DNA from: Chamaea fasciata
Taxonomy: Eukaryota; Chordata; Aves; Passeriformes; Sylviidae
Direction: 5' to 3'
DNA length: 64,000 bases
NCBI GenBank assembly: GCA_029207755.1
Contig: JARCOQ010000003.1
Coordinates: 85,517,994-85,581,993, forward strand
In this document: positions 36,414-49,279 of the stretch, one piece after another
How positions within the stretch are numbered: the stretch's first letter is position 1
How the letters are laid out: the number at the start of each line of letters is the position of its first letter
The notes under the pieces: model-generated
What the model saw: the letters and a program-made list of their open reading frames with translations, nothing else
Database searches by the model: none
What the model was told of the DNA's origin: nothing
Made by a program: the position numbers and the translations under genes

Positions 36414-39400
36414 TTTCGTGTGTGGCTAGGTTGAAAGCATGTGGTTCTCAAACGGCTGTCTGGGTTATGCCAGTTGGACCGGGAGATGCCGGATCTTCTG
36501 TTCTGACTGCTATTTTTGCTGAGGATTTGGGATTTTTTTGGTTGTTGTTTTTAGCTAGCAGCCTTAGAAATTTCACCCTGGAAACGGCAGCATCAGATGC
36601 CTCCAACTCTTGCCTTAGCTCCAGCAGAGGGGTGGATTTCAGTACAGCAGCACACATCACCAAAGAGACACACGAGTTCGCCCTCCAGACATCACTCAGT
36701 CAACTCGCCTTTCCCTGGCTCCCTCCCCCTTCTCGATTCTTTTTCTTGGGGTGGCAGCACCAAGCTAACCCCAAGCCAAAGCAATCGTTTGGTGGCACCT
36801 TCCACCAACCACCCCTAAACAAAACATGATGATTAACACAGCCCCCGAATTCAATTAGACATTCAATATGCTAATGCAAGGTCTGAAACCCACCCCAGCA
36901 GAACAATAAAAATGGTATCAACCCACGTTTTCTTTGTGCAAGCAAGGAGAAGGAGAGGGAGAGACAAAAAAATCATCTCTCCTGTTTCCTGAACTGCAGT
37001 GGGGAGGGGGAAAATATTTTCTACAGGGAAGGGGGGTTGGTTTCAACTAAAGCAAACATACTATCTTTACATGTGTTATATTTAGAGAACAACTGGGTTT
37101 CTTTCATCTTTTTCCCCCTCCTTTCACGTCTAAGGAGCAACTGCAGTAACTCTGCTGCCAGCAGCAGCATGTGTGCTGTCAATTCCTGTCCATTTCACCT
37201 CAGGTCACTAAATGACTTAAAAAAAAAAAAAAGAAAAGAAAAATGAAGGTCAAAGAAACAAGGAGGGGGAAGAATAAAAATTTCCAGTCCCTGTGACCAC
37301 CCTTGTTTCACCTCTTCTGCCTTGACAACACACCTCTGTAAGTGATTCTATATGCCAGGGCCCTCATGCAAAGGCAATTTGTTATCCCAAGCCTGTTCTC
37401 AGAGTGCAGTTCACCCCAGGCCACCTCAGCATTTTGTGCCACTAGTTTTTGAACACACCAGATGTAACCCTTACACACTATTGTCTTCAAAACAGAATCC
37501 TGTAATAAACAAAACAAACAGCAACTGAGGGAAACAATTGAGAGAAAATCACCAATTCTTCAAGCCACTAAAGCAGTTTATTAGCTTTCCCTTGCAAATT
37601 GTGTCTTTCAGAGAGCCACAGGCTAAATCAACATCCACTCTGAAAAATAGAGTTACATATTTTAAACTCAGAAGCATTATCTTCTGGATAACTTAAACAT
37701 TTTATTTTATTAGCTTTCTTGTCTCTTCTCTTATTGTGGCACACAGTTAAGGCCAAATGAAATGTGTTCATCTTTCCTGATTAAATATTAAGGATTGATA
37801 GGTTAAGAAAAATTGTCGTATTTAAAAACAAAGAGATGGTATTATTCATCCTGAGAATAAGATTTAATAAATTGAATTCACCCTATGCTGAAAAGCATTG
37901 GATGCGCAATACATCCAGTTAGCACTAAATCCTTGCAGACAGTGTCCAATGCACAAGAGTTAAACAAGTTCCAATTATGAAATCACAGACACAAGTTTAA
38001 TTTAAAACAAAGCATCTGTTAAAATTATAATCATATTTAAAGTACTATAAATCATGGTCAGACCAGCAGGTTTACACTGGCTCATTCAGTTCTTCAAGTC
38101 ACTTGCACAAATACAAATTTCCAGTCATAGAGTAACTGAGCCACAAATACAATATGTACTTTGCAAAAATTTTTCAATACTACTGAAAATTTTGTAGAAT
38201 TTCCAAAAGCAGTCTGAAATGAACAAAGCAGTCTAATTGGATTCCAAAATAAGATATCATGGCAGGAGCAGAGTCAGTCTAATATGGACATATTTTACAT
38301 TTCATTGTTCATTTTTTTCAGTGATACACTTCAATTTCTTGCTTAACAGCATTATGTTTATATGTTGCAGATACAAATTCATTAAATAATTCCTTCCTTC
38401 TTCTAATCAGTGCGGTTAAAAAAAAGCCTCAATAATAAATATATTTGTAGTCTGTTGGAACTGCGGCTAAGAGAAGCTGCACAGAAAGTTACACTAGGTC
38501 TATGAAAGAGACTGAGTAATGAGGAGAACCAGAAGAAAAGTGTAATTTGTTGCATGAGGCTCATGTGAGCAGAACAGCCAATGCACGGTTACTAATTCCC
38601 TTAGAGATAATTTTGACTTGTTGACATAAAGTAATGATTTGGTTTTAGGTAAAGGTAAATAAAGAATGGAAATATGGAATTAAAATGGATATATTGCCTT
38701 TTGTACATCTCAATGCAACATTTTTTATTAAGTACTCCATCTATGATCTGTCCCTCTTGCAAGGCAACTCTTCTGGGTTTAACCAGAATCTATCTCAGAA
38801 GCTTCATTCCTTTTTGGTATGATTTTCTTTGACTATGTGTCTAGCATTTTGGGTTATAATATGAATATGCAAAAGGGCACCTATTATTCCTGTGGATCTT
38901 TCTTATGCAGAAAGCTATAAAGGAGTGACAGGTACTATTAACATATGTTCTATTTATATCAAGGGAAAATATTGAATTGAAAATATCTAGCAAATATAGA
39001 TTTAGGTTCATGCCCATTATTGGCAATTTTTGTACTCTTCTACTGAGTTGCTGATGACTTAATCAACCTGGCAGAACTCCCATGATAGAAGGAATTCCCA
39101 AGAAGCACAGATTCACCATGGCAGATCTTGTGTCATCCTGCAGCTGAGGCAGGGAAAACAGCAGGGGAATCAGGAAAATAGGGGGAAAAAGTCTAAGTAG
39201 GATGTAATTTGGGGTATGGATCTATGGGTAATATGGCGTATGGACCAAGAACACCCTCAGCTCCAACATTTATCTGTAAGTGTGCCCTTCTCCAAGTAGT
39301 CTTGCAGCTAGTGGAATGTGGGAGTGTCTTTTCAGTACCCTTTCAGAGTTTAAGGTGAACTTCCTGTTCTATGCAACAAAAACAATGGTCAAATGATATA

Positions 39401-42238
39401 CAGAAAATTATTTTAATAGTGTATTATATAGAAGAGGGGAAAAAAAGTGAGTTTTACTCACATAATGTATTACGCAATGTCGCATAATTACGCTCACTAC
39501 TCAGAAAAAGATATTACTATCTCAGATATGAAAATGGAAATGTAGTTTATAAGAGAGGACCATCTTTCTAAAACAAAAAATTCACTCATGACACAATTGC
39601 CTATCTGACAATGACAATCAGGCCACATTTTATATTCTAGCAACTGTTTCCCTTATTTTGCTGTATTTGTCTTGGTCTCATGACATGATTAACCACTTAC
39701 TATTGGGTTTTTTATAATTAACAATATACACCTTTAACTAATTGCATTTTTTTTACTTTAACTTCCTGATATATAAAAATCAGTTTTGACTTTATCAGTC
39801 ATTCACTTAATAAAGGCTTTATCTCATACCATACACACTGTTTACTTATTAGTATATTTTGAAGAAATATTTTTCAGATGAAAGACTAACTTTGCAATGG
39901 AGATTCTGTCAGACAAAGAAAGCTAACAACACCTAAGCAAACACTTTTCCCCGGAGTAGCAACCAGTAATCCAAGTAGTTGCCTGAGTTTTGATCATCAT
40001 AAACAAAGAGTTAATATCTTGCTATACATCTACAATAGTAGCCTACTCTAGTAATTTCTTTGCTGATTGATAACGGCATTAAATTAGGATAAGAAAACTT
40101 TTTGTAAAGCTGATATTCAATTATTTAATTACAGCTTTCTAGAAAGCAAACTACACAGAATGTAAAAAATTATAGTGTCATTTCTGCTGAGATGATTTAA
40201 ATTCTTCTTAATTCTTGTGTATTTGTGTATAGAAAAATACATTTCTATTTTTTTTTTTTCTGTTCAACTAGATGCTGCTTTTCCTTTGGGACAGAGTTTG
40301 GTATTCCAACTCCATTCTCAGTAAAGAATGACATATAATGATAAGAAGCACACAGAAAATGCAAACATCAGAATTTTTTAGCTAGCAAAAGGCAGGAAAA
40401 ACTCATGGCCTTTATGAATGGCAGGTTATAGACATCACAGTCCCTGTTCAGATGTGCTAGCTGGCACATTAGTGAAGATTAAGTCCTTCCCACACCTGCT
40501 TGGTTCTTTACACCTGGACCTAAAATCCCAGGGAAGTCACAGGCAAGGCTCAACTGCAGGAGTCTCCTTTCAGTTGTGCATGTTCATACATCTGAGACAT
40601 GACCTAATTCTTGGCATGCACAATTTCTTCTGTGATCAGTCTTACTCCTATCAGCAGTATATAGCAACATTTGGTTTATCACCACAGTCTTTCCTAAAGC
40701 AAAAAAAAAAAAAAAAAAGTAATATAAAGGAAAAAGAGGAAAAAATAGGACAAAGAAAATGTGGATATGAACACACTTTCCTTAATAATGTCACATATAG
40801 AATTGCAGTTTAAAAAACTATTGTTTACCCTGAAATTGTTAATATGATTAACATTAGGTCATTATGACTTAGGACTTTCTTTCCCCTCACAGAATTTAAA
40901 AAAAAAAAAAAAAAAGCATGAAATTGTGGAAATGAAAAAATAAAATTGAAAAAAACAATTGCCTTAAGACTACAGGTCTAAAATACTGCAAATGTCCCAA
41001 AAATGATGTCTGCATTTGTGTGGTATCGGAAGAATGGGCTGGGTGATGAATATCTTGCAATTAGATTTCCAACCAGAATACTATAAGGAGTTCATTTTCC
41101 CAAAGACGAAGGCCACTTTTCCAATTCAGACATTGAATTGTGTAATTGTCCTCAAAGACATACTTGTGAATATCTTTTTTGTCAAAGAAAACAGAAATCT
41201 TTGAAAATTTAATTTTCTCACTGTTCTTTATATTACAACTAAATCCTATATAAACAATTGTTTTGTAAAACAAACGTGCATATGGGCTGAAAACCAAGTT
41301 TCATTTTAATATGATTTAAACTAGAGATATTAAACCCTAAAAAGTAAAATTTGTAACAGAGCCACTGCAGCTATAGCACACATTGTTAGATTAACTTTCT
41401 AATAATGTACAACTTCAAGAAAGTTCCATGGGAAGGATCAAAACTTGGCTTGGTAATCTGTTTGGCTACTATAAAGAAATGATTCATCAAATAGAGAGTT
41501 ATGGAAGTATTAATGCTTGTAGTAATATTTTATTACTTCCTATATTTCCCTGTCCATATAGTTTAGGGCATGATCTAACACACAGCATGTTTGAACTGTG
41601 CTGTAATCAATAGTTACCCTTCTAATAGCATACTGCAAGTGTATCAGTGTGTAAAATGAAAAGAAATTCTAAATAAATTATATGACAAAGCCAGGATGAA
41701 ACAAATACTAGAAGTCTCCTGCCTCCTACTGCATAGTTCTTGACTGGTGGTCCTCTATACTACTGCTACTACACAGACTTATCATTACTTGAGTTATGGG
41801 ATTCATTCATGTTTTTGAAAAACATTGGATAAGTGACAATCCTCCAGCTCTATTTCTGTGTCCTAACAAGCCTAGTGGATTGCACTTGAACAAGAACATT
41901 TTCCCCCCTTTTTCAAAATTATAGAGAAAATCTCCTAAGAAGATTATCAGCATATAAAAAACTTTGAGGGAAACCAACCAATTTTCATAGCTTTATCACT
42001 GTCTGACTCTGTAAATGGTCTCAGAGAAAGTACGTTGAAGTACTGGGAATCCCCCCTGTGTACACACTGCCAAAGGGTGTTGGTATCTATCTAGATTTTT
42101 TGAGAACATTGTCTTCTTTCCTCATGAACCTCCAGAATGACTGATGCAGACAAGAGGCCCTACTTCCCTTCCAGGTAATATTGTCCCTTCCTATCTTGTC
42201 TGATAAATCTTGTCCAGTTCTTAGAAAGTATGCGAAGC
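36414..42238. other. Intron stretch beyond the CpG island, nothing recognised
   Basis: GC content falls quickly after 36850. It contains A-runs near 40701 and 40900. No CR1 or exon was seen. Confidence 0.6.
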
Positions 42239-42453
42239 AAAGTTCTTATCAAACTCAACCAGACTTGTTGTGCCAAGTTGACAAGCCATACCACTTGTGA
42301 ATCTGTGTTCATGAAAGTTCCTATTGAACTTGATCAGACTTAGTGTTTCGACAGTAAACCACATTATTTGTTAATCTGTGTTCATGGAAGTTCTTATTGA
42401 CCTTGACCAGATTTATAGTGTTGAAGTGGTAAACCACACAATTGTTGAATCTG
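42239..42453. repeat. Three-copy minisatellite, unit about 73 bp
   Basis: Three diverged tandem units start at 42239, 42314 and 42387. Each opens with 'aagttc(t/c)tat(t/c)', contains 'acttg(a)nccaga'-like and 'ccaca/ccata' stretches, and ends in 'gaatctg' or 'taatctgtgttcatg'. Confidence 0.85.
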
Positions 42454-43425
42454 CAATAGAGAATGACACCCACAGTACTGGTGCATCTGACATCTCACTG
42501 AATGCAATCACACTTATTGTTCTGAATTCGTTATAATCAGAAATTAAGCCTAGCTGCACCCAGCCCCTTTGATCTCTGAGGACTAGCTGGAAAGCAAAAG
42601 GGTTCTTTTTCCACCCAATTTCTATACTCTCAATGCAACACACTTCTCACAAAATCAGTAAAATCTTTCATGTCCTTTTGTTTAGACTATAAATATGCAT
42701 GTAGCTTTGTGGTGAACTAAGGAAAAATTGTCATATAGTACTTTCCAATTGATCAACCTATAAAATCTTTCATGCTGTACTATTACTCACATGGACTCCT
42801 AGCAAAAAGGAACCTTGTAAATTGTCTATGGCCAGAGGCTGCGAAAGGTTAGGGGCTCAGAAGTTCATCCTGGAAATTAGGAATGTCAAAGCTTGGTATC
42901 TATTTTTAATGTTTCTTCCAAAACACAAGCAATAAAGCACAGTATCATTAGTTCAAGTTTCAAGGCCAGCATGACCAGCAGGGAGAGGAACAGGTGTGAA
43001 ACAGAACTGAGGGGGAGAGAAGAGACTGGGCTTCCATCAGTGTTACTGTTACAACATCCTATGCTATCCAACATTATATGGGCAGTCAAAATGAAAACCA
43101 TTACATGTCCAACCTTCTCAAAGTATGCTTTGGATCAGGCTCCAGAGATACTTACCATAAGGCAGGAAAGAAGTTGACACATAATAAGAATGGCAGAGAC
43201 ATTTATAGTAAGTGGTTAGACACTGAAATGATGCACATTGTGTGGTGATGCATGTGAGAGCTGAGCTCTCCTTTGCAGCTAGATGTTTATACAATACCTT
43301 TCAAAATCTCAAGTAATGTTCACCTCAAAGATGGACAGTGGAGAGTCTCCCTTTTATCTCATAGCTCAATGGTTCTGAGAAGATGGGAGTTCAATTTCAT
43401 GCTGTTTCATGCTTGTTTTGAGGGG

Positions 43426-43589
43426 TATAGATATATAGATATATAGATATATAGATATATAGATGATATATTGATATATAGATATATAGATATATAGATA
43501 TATAGATATATAGATATATAGATATATAGATATATAGATATATAGATATATAGATGTATAGATATATAGATATATAGATAAATAGATAA
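43426..43589. repeat. (GATATATA)n microsatellite, about 20 copies
   Basis: An 8-bp unit is repeated for about 164 bp with three or four interruptions (for example near 43463-43475 and 43554). Confidence 0.97.
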
Positions 43590-46500
43590 AGATTTGCAGA
43601 TGACCTAACCCCAAACTACAGCATATTCTGGCGTAAGAGTACCCTCACCCCTTCTTGCTGATGTAGAATTATGCATTGGGCCAGAAGGTAAAGCAAAGCA
43701 TGGACTCTGGAGCCACAGTGGAAATACACACTGGCATCTGCATTCCAGCTCCTGCCCCATTCAATGTTAGTTACTCTGTAGACTGAGCATTCAAACTTCA
43801 GTATTACATGTTCTCTCAAGAGCCTCAGGTTTCATATTTGTTCCTTCATATATTAGCTGTATGACTAAGAACCCTCATAGTTGTCAGCATCTCCTCCCCT
43901 GTATCTTGTGATACCACCTGCTGCTCTTACACAATCCTACTGTGTATCCTACAACTGTTACCCATGGGTTCTCTGAAGAATATGCTGTGGGCTATAGCAA
44001 TTGGAGATAAATTATTGCCTTAGTGTTCCATTTTAAAGAAATAAGCAAAGAACTTTTTCTGTCTCCTTACACTTTGAAAACAAACTTAACTCAAGCCAGA
44101 TTGAGATAAAACAAACAACCAACCGAAAAATAGGACACAGTTACAAATGTTTATAAGAAAAAAAAAAGAAATAAAACTGACATTTGCTCTACTGACATGG
44201 AGATTATGTCTCCCCTTTTATCCAGCCGTTAGTCGGCAAGATTTCTTAAGAATTCAGTTTACAAAGAGTTCTATTTTCTCTCTGTGTTAGGCCTCAGGTT
44301 ATGTCCTTTTTCTTGTGTAAGACACTTGCTTTTTATAACAATCCTTTTTTGTAAGTCCTTCCCAGAAGCCTAAACAGATCTAATCTGTTTTTCTTCAAAT
44401 ACATTGATTTCTTTCTTATTTGGGAGATTATCTGACCACCCACCCCTTTTAATTAAAGTAAGTATTCTTTTTCTTCCTTAGAGATGTCTCTTTTCTAGAT
44501 CAGATGTTATCTTTTGTACCCGACTGGCCAATTAACAACTGTTTCAATAAGAGTAATCCTTATCTCCCTATTCTCTCTTCGCTGAGTCAGCACGCATTCT
44601 GACTGAATCTGCACCAAATCTTTTACTGGTTATCAGGCTGCACATTAAAAACACATTTGATACAAATACCTCAGTAGGAAAGAGGCATATAGCTTGCTAT
44701 TGGCTCTTGACTGAGATTAGACAGATTGTAATAAACCAGTTTGAGGTGACAAGGGGTTGTAGGGACTGATGCTTTACATCTTTGGTTAGGTATTTTCTCT
44801 TCAGCAAAAACCTTAACTACAGAATGTAAAACAGAGTAGTTTTTCTCTTTCAGACAATATCTAGTTATAACAGGAAAGAATAGGATTACTGGTGTATGGA
44901 GGGAATTGGAGTAGCCTCCTTGTTCCAAAATGCCCTACAGCCTAAAAAGTTCATTCTTAAGGCATGGATATTTCATTCTTACACACACAGATTTCTCTCA
45001 AAAAGGTTCTGAATCTTGCAATGATGAGACCCCACCTTGGGTCTTTTCTATCTTGGGTGAGCCGTCTAACCACTGAACTGACAAAAATCCTACAGTATAG
45101 GGCTTCATAGATGTGCTGCCCGTGTTTTATGCATCAGCCAGCTCACTGTTAAGAAAAGGCCACAGTCAAGACTGACAGAGAGATAACCTGCTTAAGTACC
45201 TTGATGAGATGTTGAGTACCAAAATGAGAGCTGATGCTAAGGTTCTTCTGAGCATGTCAGAAGAAAGACTGGATGGGCAAAACAGCTTAACATAAAACTC
45301 AAAAGAACCTCTCGATTTAAGATTCTCCAGAGTTGTACAATGGCTGGAGAGCAGTTTGTGCAAAGCCCATTAAGGATTAAGTGGTGGGTATCTCCTTATC
45401 TCGTATAATAATTGAAATGTAATTAAAATGGGGCAATTCAACAAATCTGAGAAAACAACTGAGATGCACTGGCTTTGTATATGCCCAGCTATGAGCAAAT
45501 GTAATGCAATACAGCTAAACACAAAGCTTTTTTATAGTTTTTATGATCTGGTTAAAAACCAAAACTAAACAATCCAGATGTTGCTAAGTTGGTAGATGTA
45601 ATATGTATATTGAAAACTCCGTAATTTACAGAACTAACTTCTATATCACTATAAAGTAACGCATCTTTTTTGTTTTAACAATTTTCACTTTTATTTTAAG
45701 ATATGGGAAAATCACTGTGGTTAGAGTCAAACAAAGTCAAGTACAGATTTAAGAAATGGAAGTTCTCTTGTTGAAAAGAAAAACTCCTTAGTGCATTTTT
45801 TAACCTCTTCTAAGTTAGTCTTAGCACTGCGGTTCTTGTCTTTCAGTCAGGTTTATTACCTTGGGAGTTATTAATGTGTCTGCTCAGCTTCCAAACTCAA
45901 AATGGTTTGAATGTAGCCTCTTTGGACTCCAGCCATGTACTGCTCATATGAGTCTTCCTGAGTGTTTGTGTTTAACAACCAACTGCCCAGAAAGGTAAAC
46001 TAAAGCTAAGCAACTTGTTTTTAATACCTTTTCACACCTGTCTAATGGTAGCGTTGCCTAAAAAAAAAGGCAGCTGAGGATGATAATTTCTGGAGATAAC
46101 ACCTAAAGTGCTTCACTGAGGGTTTGCCTAGGAGTGCATGGAAGAAGGATACGTGCCTCACACTGCACAAAACATGAAAGCAGATGCTGGAGAAAGAGTG
46201 ATGATCTGCACTGTGCCATGTCTGGACAGCGAGCTTTATGTACTAGTGATTGTGGCCACTCAATAGTTAAAGGACATGTGTTCCAGAGGAGGTCACTGTG
46301 GTCCTCAAGGCCCACAAGTGGATTCGGTGCACATGCTTCAAATTTAATCTGCACACGTACAATATGTTTGATGCATTCACAATGCAGCAGATAATTTGCA
46401 TCTGTAATAACAATATATCTGGAAGTCTCAGAAAAATTTACTGCTGTGAACAATACAAGATTTAAGTCCTCTTATTCCTCTGGTAAAACCATTTCAGCTA

Positions 46501-47842
46501 GTCACATGCCAGCTAGAATGTTTAGATAAATGTGACTGCTGGCATTAAAAACTGAATAAATTGTTTAAGAGATTGGACAAGTGCTTTTTTTTTCACAGTC
46601 TAAAAAAAGGGAATAGAGGAGGTGTTGGGGAGTATGTGCTTTAAGTAGGTGCCAAAAAAGTGCCTGTCTGAATAAATGAGTAAAGATTACAAGCCTATCC
46701 ACTTTCGTCTCCTCAGAATTCTTTTGTTTGCGTATGTCTTCCTGATGGGAAACAGCACCCATACTCTACAGGTACAAGAGTTGTTACAATGGGGTTGTCT
46801 GACAAAACTGGTATAGTCTTCAGCCTTCAAATATGGTAGAAAAGAACTTAAGAAGTGTCCTACAATAATAAGTTAGTACACTAATGATTATGTAGCTTTC
46901 GTCTGAAAGCCTTGAAACAGAGACCGACAGTATCCTACCAAATCTCAACATAAGGCAGAGATCAGCCCTAGGACTGAAGGCCAAAACCAAAATATGGAGG
47001 TAAATTACTTCTAGATTCAAAAGAAATACAACCAAATACAGTGCGATACTTACTTCCCTCTACCTCCACATAGAGGTAGAAATGCTTGCAGCCCTTTTGA
47101 TCTTCATAACACTGTATCACTTAGGATATTGAAAATATATGTATCTAAAACACATACAGTAGAATTATTCTGTTAATGTTTCAGCTTTTTGCTCTCATTG
47201 GCATGAAAGGCATATCTCATGATGTCTGTCTGTGGTGTGTCACATAGATGTGGCATGCTTTAGCTGAAAACTCCAAATCTGAAATGCCTTTCCCTTCAGT
47301 CAGATATAGTATTGCAAAGAGAAACTGCTTCAGAGCCTTCTTACATTTTGAGGTAATTTACATGCTGTTATGTTCTCATGCTACTTGATGTTTTAAAAGT
47401 GCAATAAATAAAAAATACAGTTACTTTGGATTACACTACTTGATCTGAATTATACACAGACTACATAGTACATGATACTTATTAGCTAGAATATATCTCC
47501 TAGAAATTACATAATGAGGGCAGTTGCAATTATTGTCTGTGCATTCAGGGAATGTCATGAATCCACCTCAGGTCAGTGCATGCTGGATATTGACTGGACC
47601 TGCCAACTTCAATGGAATATCCTCAGTACAACTCACATCAGAACCTGGCACTATATTTTGATCTCTTAGACAGCTAAATGATATCTAAAATTACATATAA
47701 GCAAACATCTTTCTATTGACTATGCACTGGAGAAAACTCATGCATATATTTTAATTCAAAGATGCTGAAGCTTGTCAAGTGCATGATGTGTTCTTCAGTT
47801 ATATTAGTTTTCATCAGGGGTTTGGAAATAGCAAAACAGAAA
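43590..47842. other. Intron stretch, one possible tRNA-like relic
   Basis: Mostly unassigned. 45020-45085 weakly resembles the antisense of a tRNA-derived repeat ('ttgggtc', 'ctaaccactgaact'). 46110-46340 is GC-richer with frames open on both strands but no recognisable product. Confidence 0.5.
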
Positions 47843-48465
47843 ATATGACTACACTGCTCTAAAAAAGTCTGCGGTATGCCCACATTTTGAATCCAGTACG
47901 CAGTTCTGGTCTCTTCCTTACTCTAACAGATCTAGTGGAACTAGAGGGATCTCTGGAGAGCATGGGACAGCTTCTATAAGGTAAGTCACTCCAGTCTGGG
48001 TAAGAGGTGGTTGAGGGAACTCTGATAATGTTTGTAAGAGTGCCATGGTAAAAGTGAACCAGAAATTATTGTTACTCCTTGTAATAGATTATCGAAAGGC
48101 ATTAAATGAAGTTATTAGGTTGTATATTTAAAATAAACAATAGGAGGCACTTTTTTTTTTTCTCACAGACCATAGTTAAATGATGAAAATTGTCACCACA
48201 AGAGGTTATAAATGACAAAAGATTATGTGAACTGAAAGAGTGATTAGATAAACTCACAGATAAAAAAATCTTTTAAGCCTATAGCACACAAAGATAAAAA
48301 GTCTCACTGTACATCCCAAACCTGTTGGAATTTAAGACTTTATACCAGGGGAATAGCTATTAAATAAGTACCTTGCTATTAAGTACTCTTTTAGGCATTT
48401 GTTTACAGGCAGGATGCTGGGGCTAGACTAATCTTTTTGCCTGTTCAGCCCAGTTTATGCTTAAA
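47843..48465 (+). mobile_element. Old-type CR1 LINE, 3' end of ORF2 and 3' UTR
   Basis: It resembles the ancient CR1 type shared with turtles and crocodilians: 'cccacattttgaatccag', 'gcagttctggtctct', 'atagtggaactagag'-like, 'ccacaagaggtt' (usual form 'ccacaggaggtt'), and a tail 'ggcaggatgctggggctaga' equivalent to the family's 'ggatactgggctagat'. It is heavily diverged, with insertions and no open frame. It is antisense to ADGRB3. Confidence 0.8.
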
Positions 48466-48539
48466 TTATTATTCCTGGTTCAAAGGATTTGCTTTCAAAT
48501 GAATTGCATTTCAGTTTTCTGCTTGTTTCACACTGCATG

Positions 48540-49075
48540 TAAGTTGCTGAGGTGAGCATCTTCACTGCTGGCACAAATGGCAGTGGTGCTCTCCTTGCAG
48601 TGCACAATGGGGTTTCCCAAACCACGGGAATATCAGGGGAGCTAAGAGAGCTGCCAAACGCCCGCAGCCTGTGTGGCAGTGGCTGACAAGACCTGGGCAG
48701 GGCCAAAAGCAAGTGACCAAGCCCCACCCCCCTCCCCCCATAAAAGAATCCCTCAGGGAGCACTGCCAGCGAGGGAATGGAAGGGTAGTTGGTGCAGGGT
48801 ATGCAGGAAGGGCACAGAAGCACTGCAAGCTCAACCAGGAAGAAGTGGCATCCACCTGGCAGAAAGCTACAGCCTCCCTAAGCTCTGCATCCAGCATGAC
48901 TGCTGCAGCTGCCCATTGTGCTTCAGGGGAAACATGCTGACACTCAGGAGTCAGCTGCAGGGTGTGCTCTGCAGAAGGGAGGAGTGAGCACACTCCTTGG
49001 GAGGTGCATCCAGGTTAAGAAACTCCTTTGATTACTCCCAGAGTGTGAAAGAGAGAGAGACACCTCTGGAATTTC
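48540..49075. other. GC-rich block of unknown origin next to the long CR1
   Basis: A GC-richer stretch with purine-rich and C-rich patches contains a TATA-like 'cccccataaaag' at about 48735. It is not recognised as coding on either strand despite some chance open frames. It may be a 5' region of the adjacent CR1 or an unrelated old transposon or LTR. Confidence 0.35.
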
Positions 49076-49279
49076 ACTCTACTTTCTCTGTGACAGGCCT
49101 GACAGGCAGACAGGATGCACAATATGGAGGATTCCCTGTCCCCTTTCACCTTGGCTGAACACAGTTACTTAAGAGATAGGGAGCAAGGACAACAAGTTCT
49201 TGCCTAGAACAGCGGACACATTTTCTCTGTGACTTTCCAGGTGCCCTGGCCTAATAGTGTGAGGCTTTGCAAGTGGAAC

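Noticed and set aside
43366..43614. Repetitive Ile/Tyr/Ser open frame
   Set aside because: Translation of the GATATATA microsatellite.
46103..46453. Overlapping open frames on both strands (116 and 86 codons)
   Set aside because: Both frames open at once in a GC-richer patch and neither peptide resembles a known protein. Possibly an unrecognised repeat.
48461..48993. Several overlapping frames of 89-143 codons on both strands
   Set aside because: Explained by the GC-rich composition of the block; no homology recognised.
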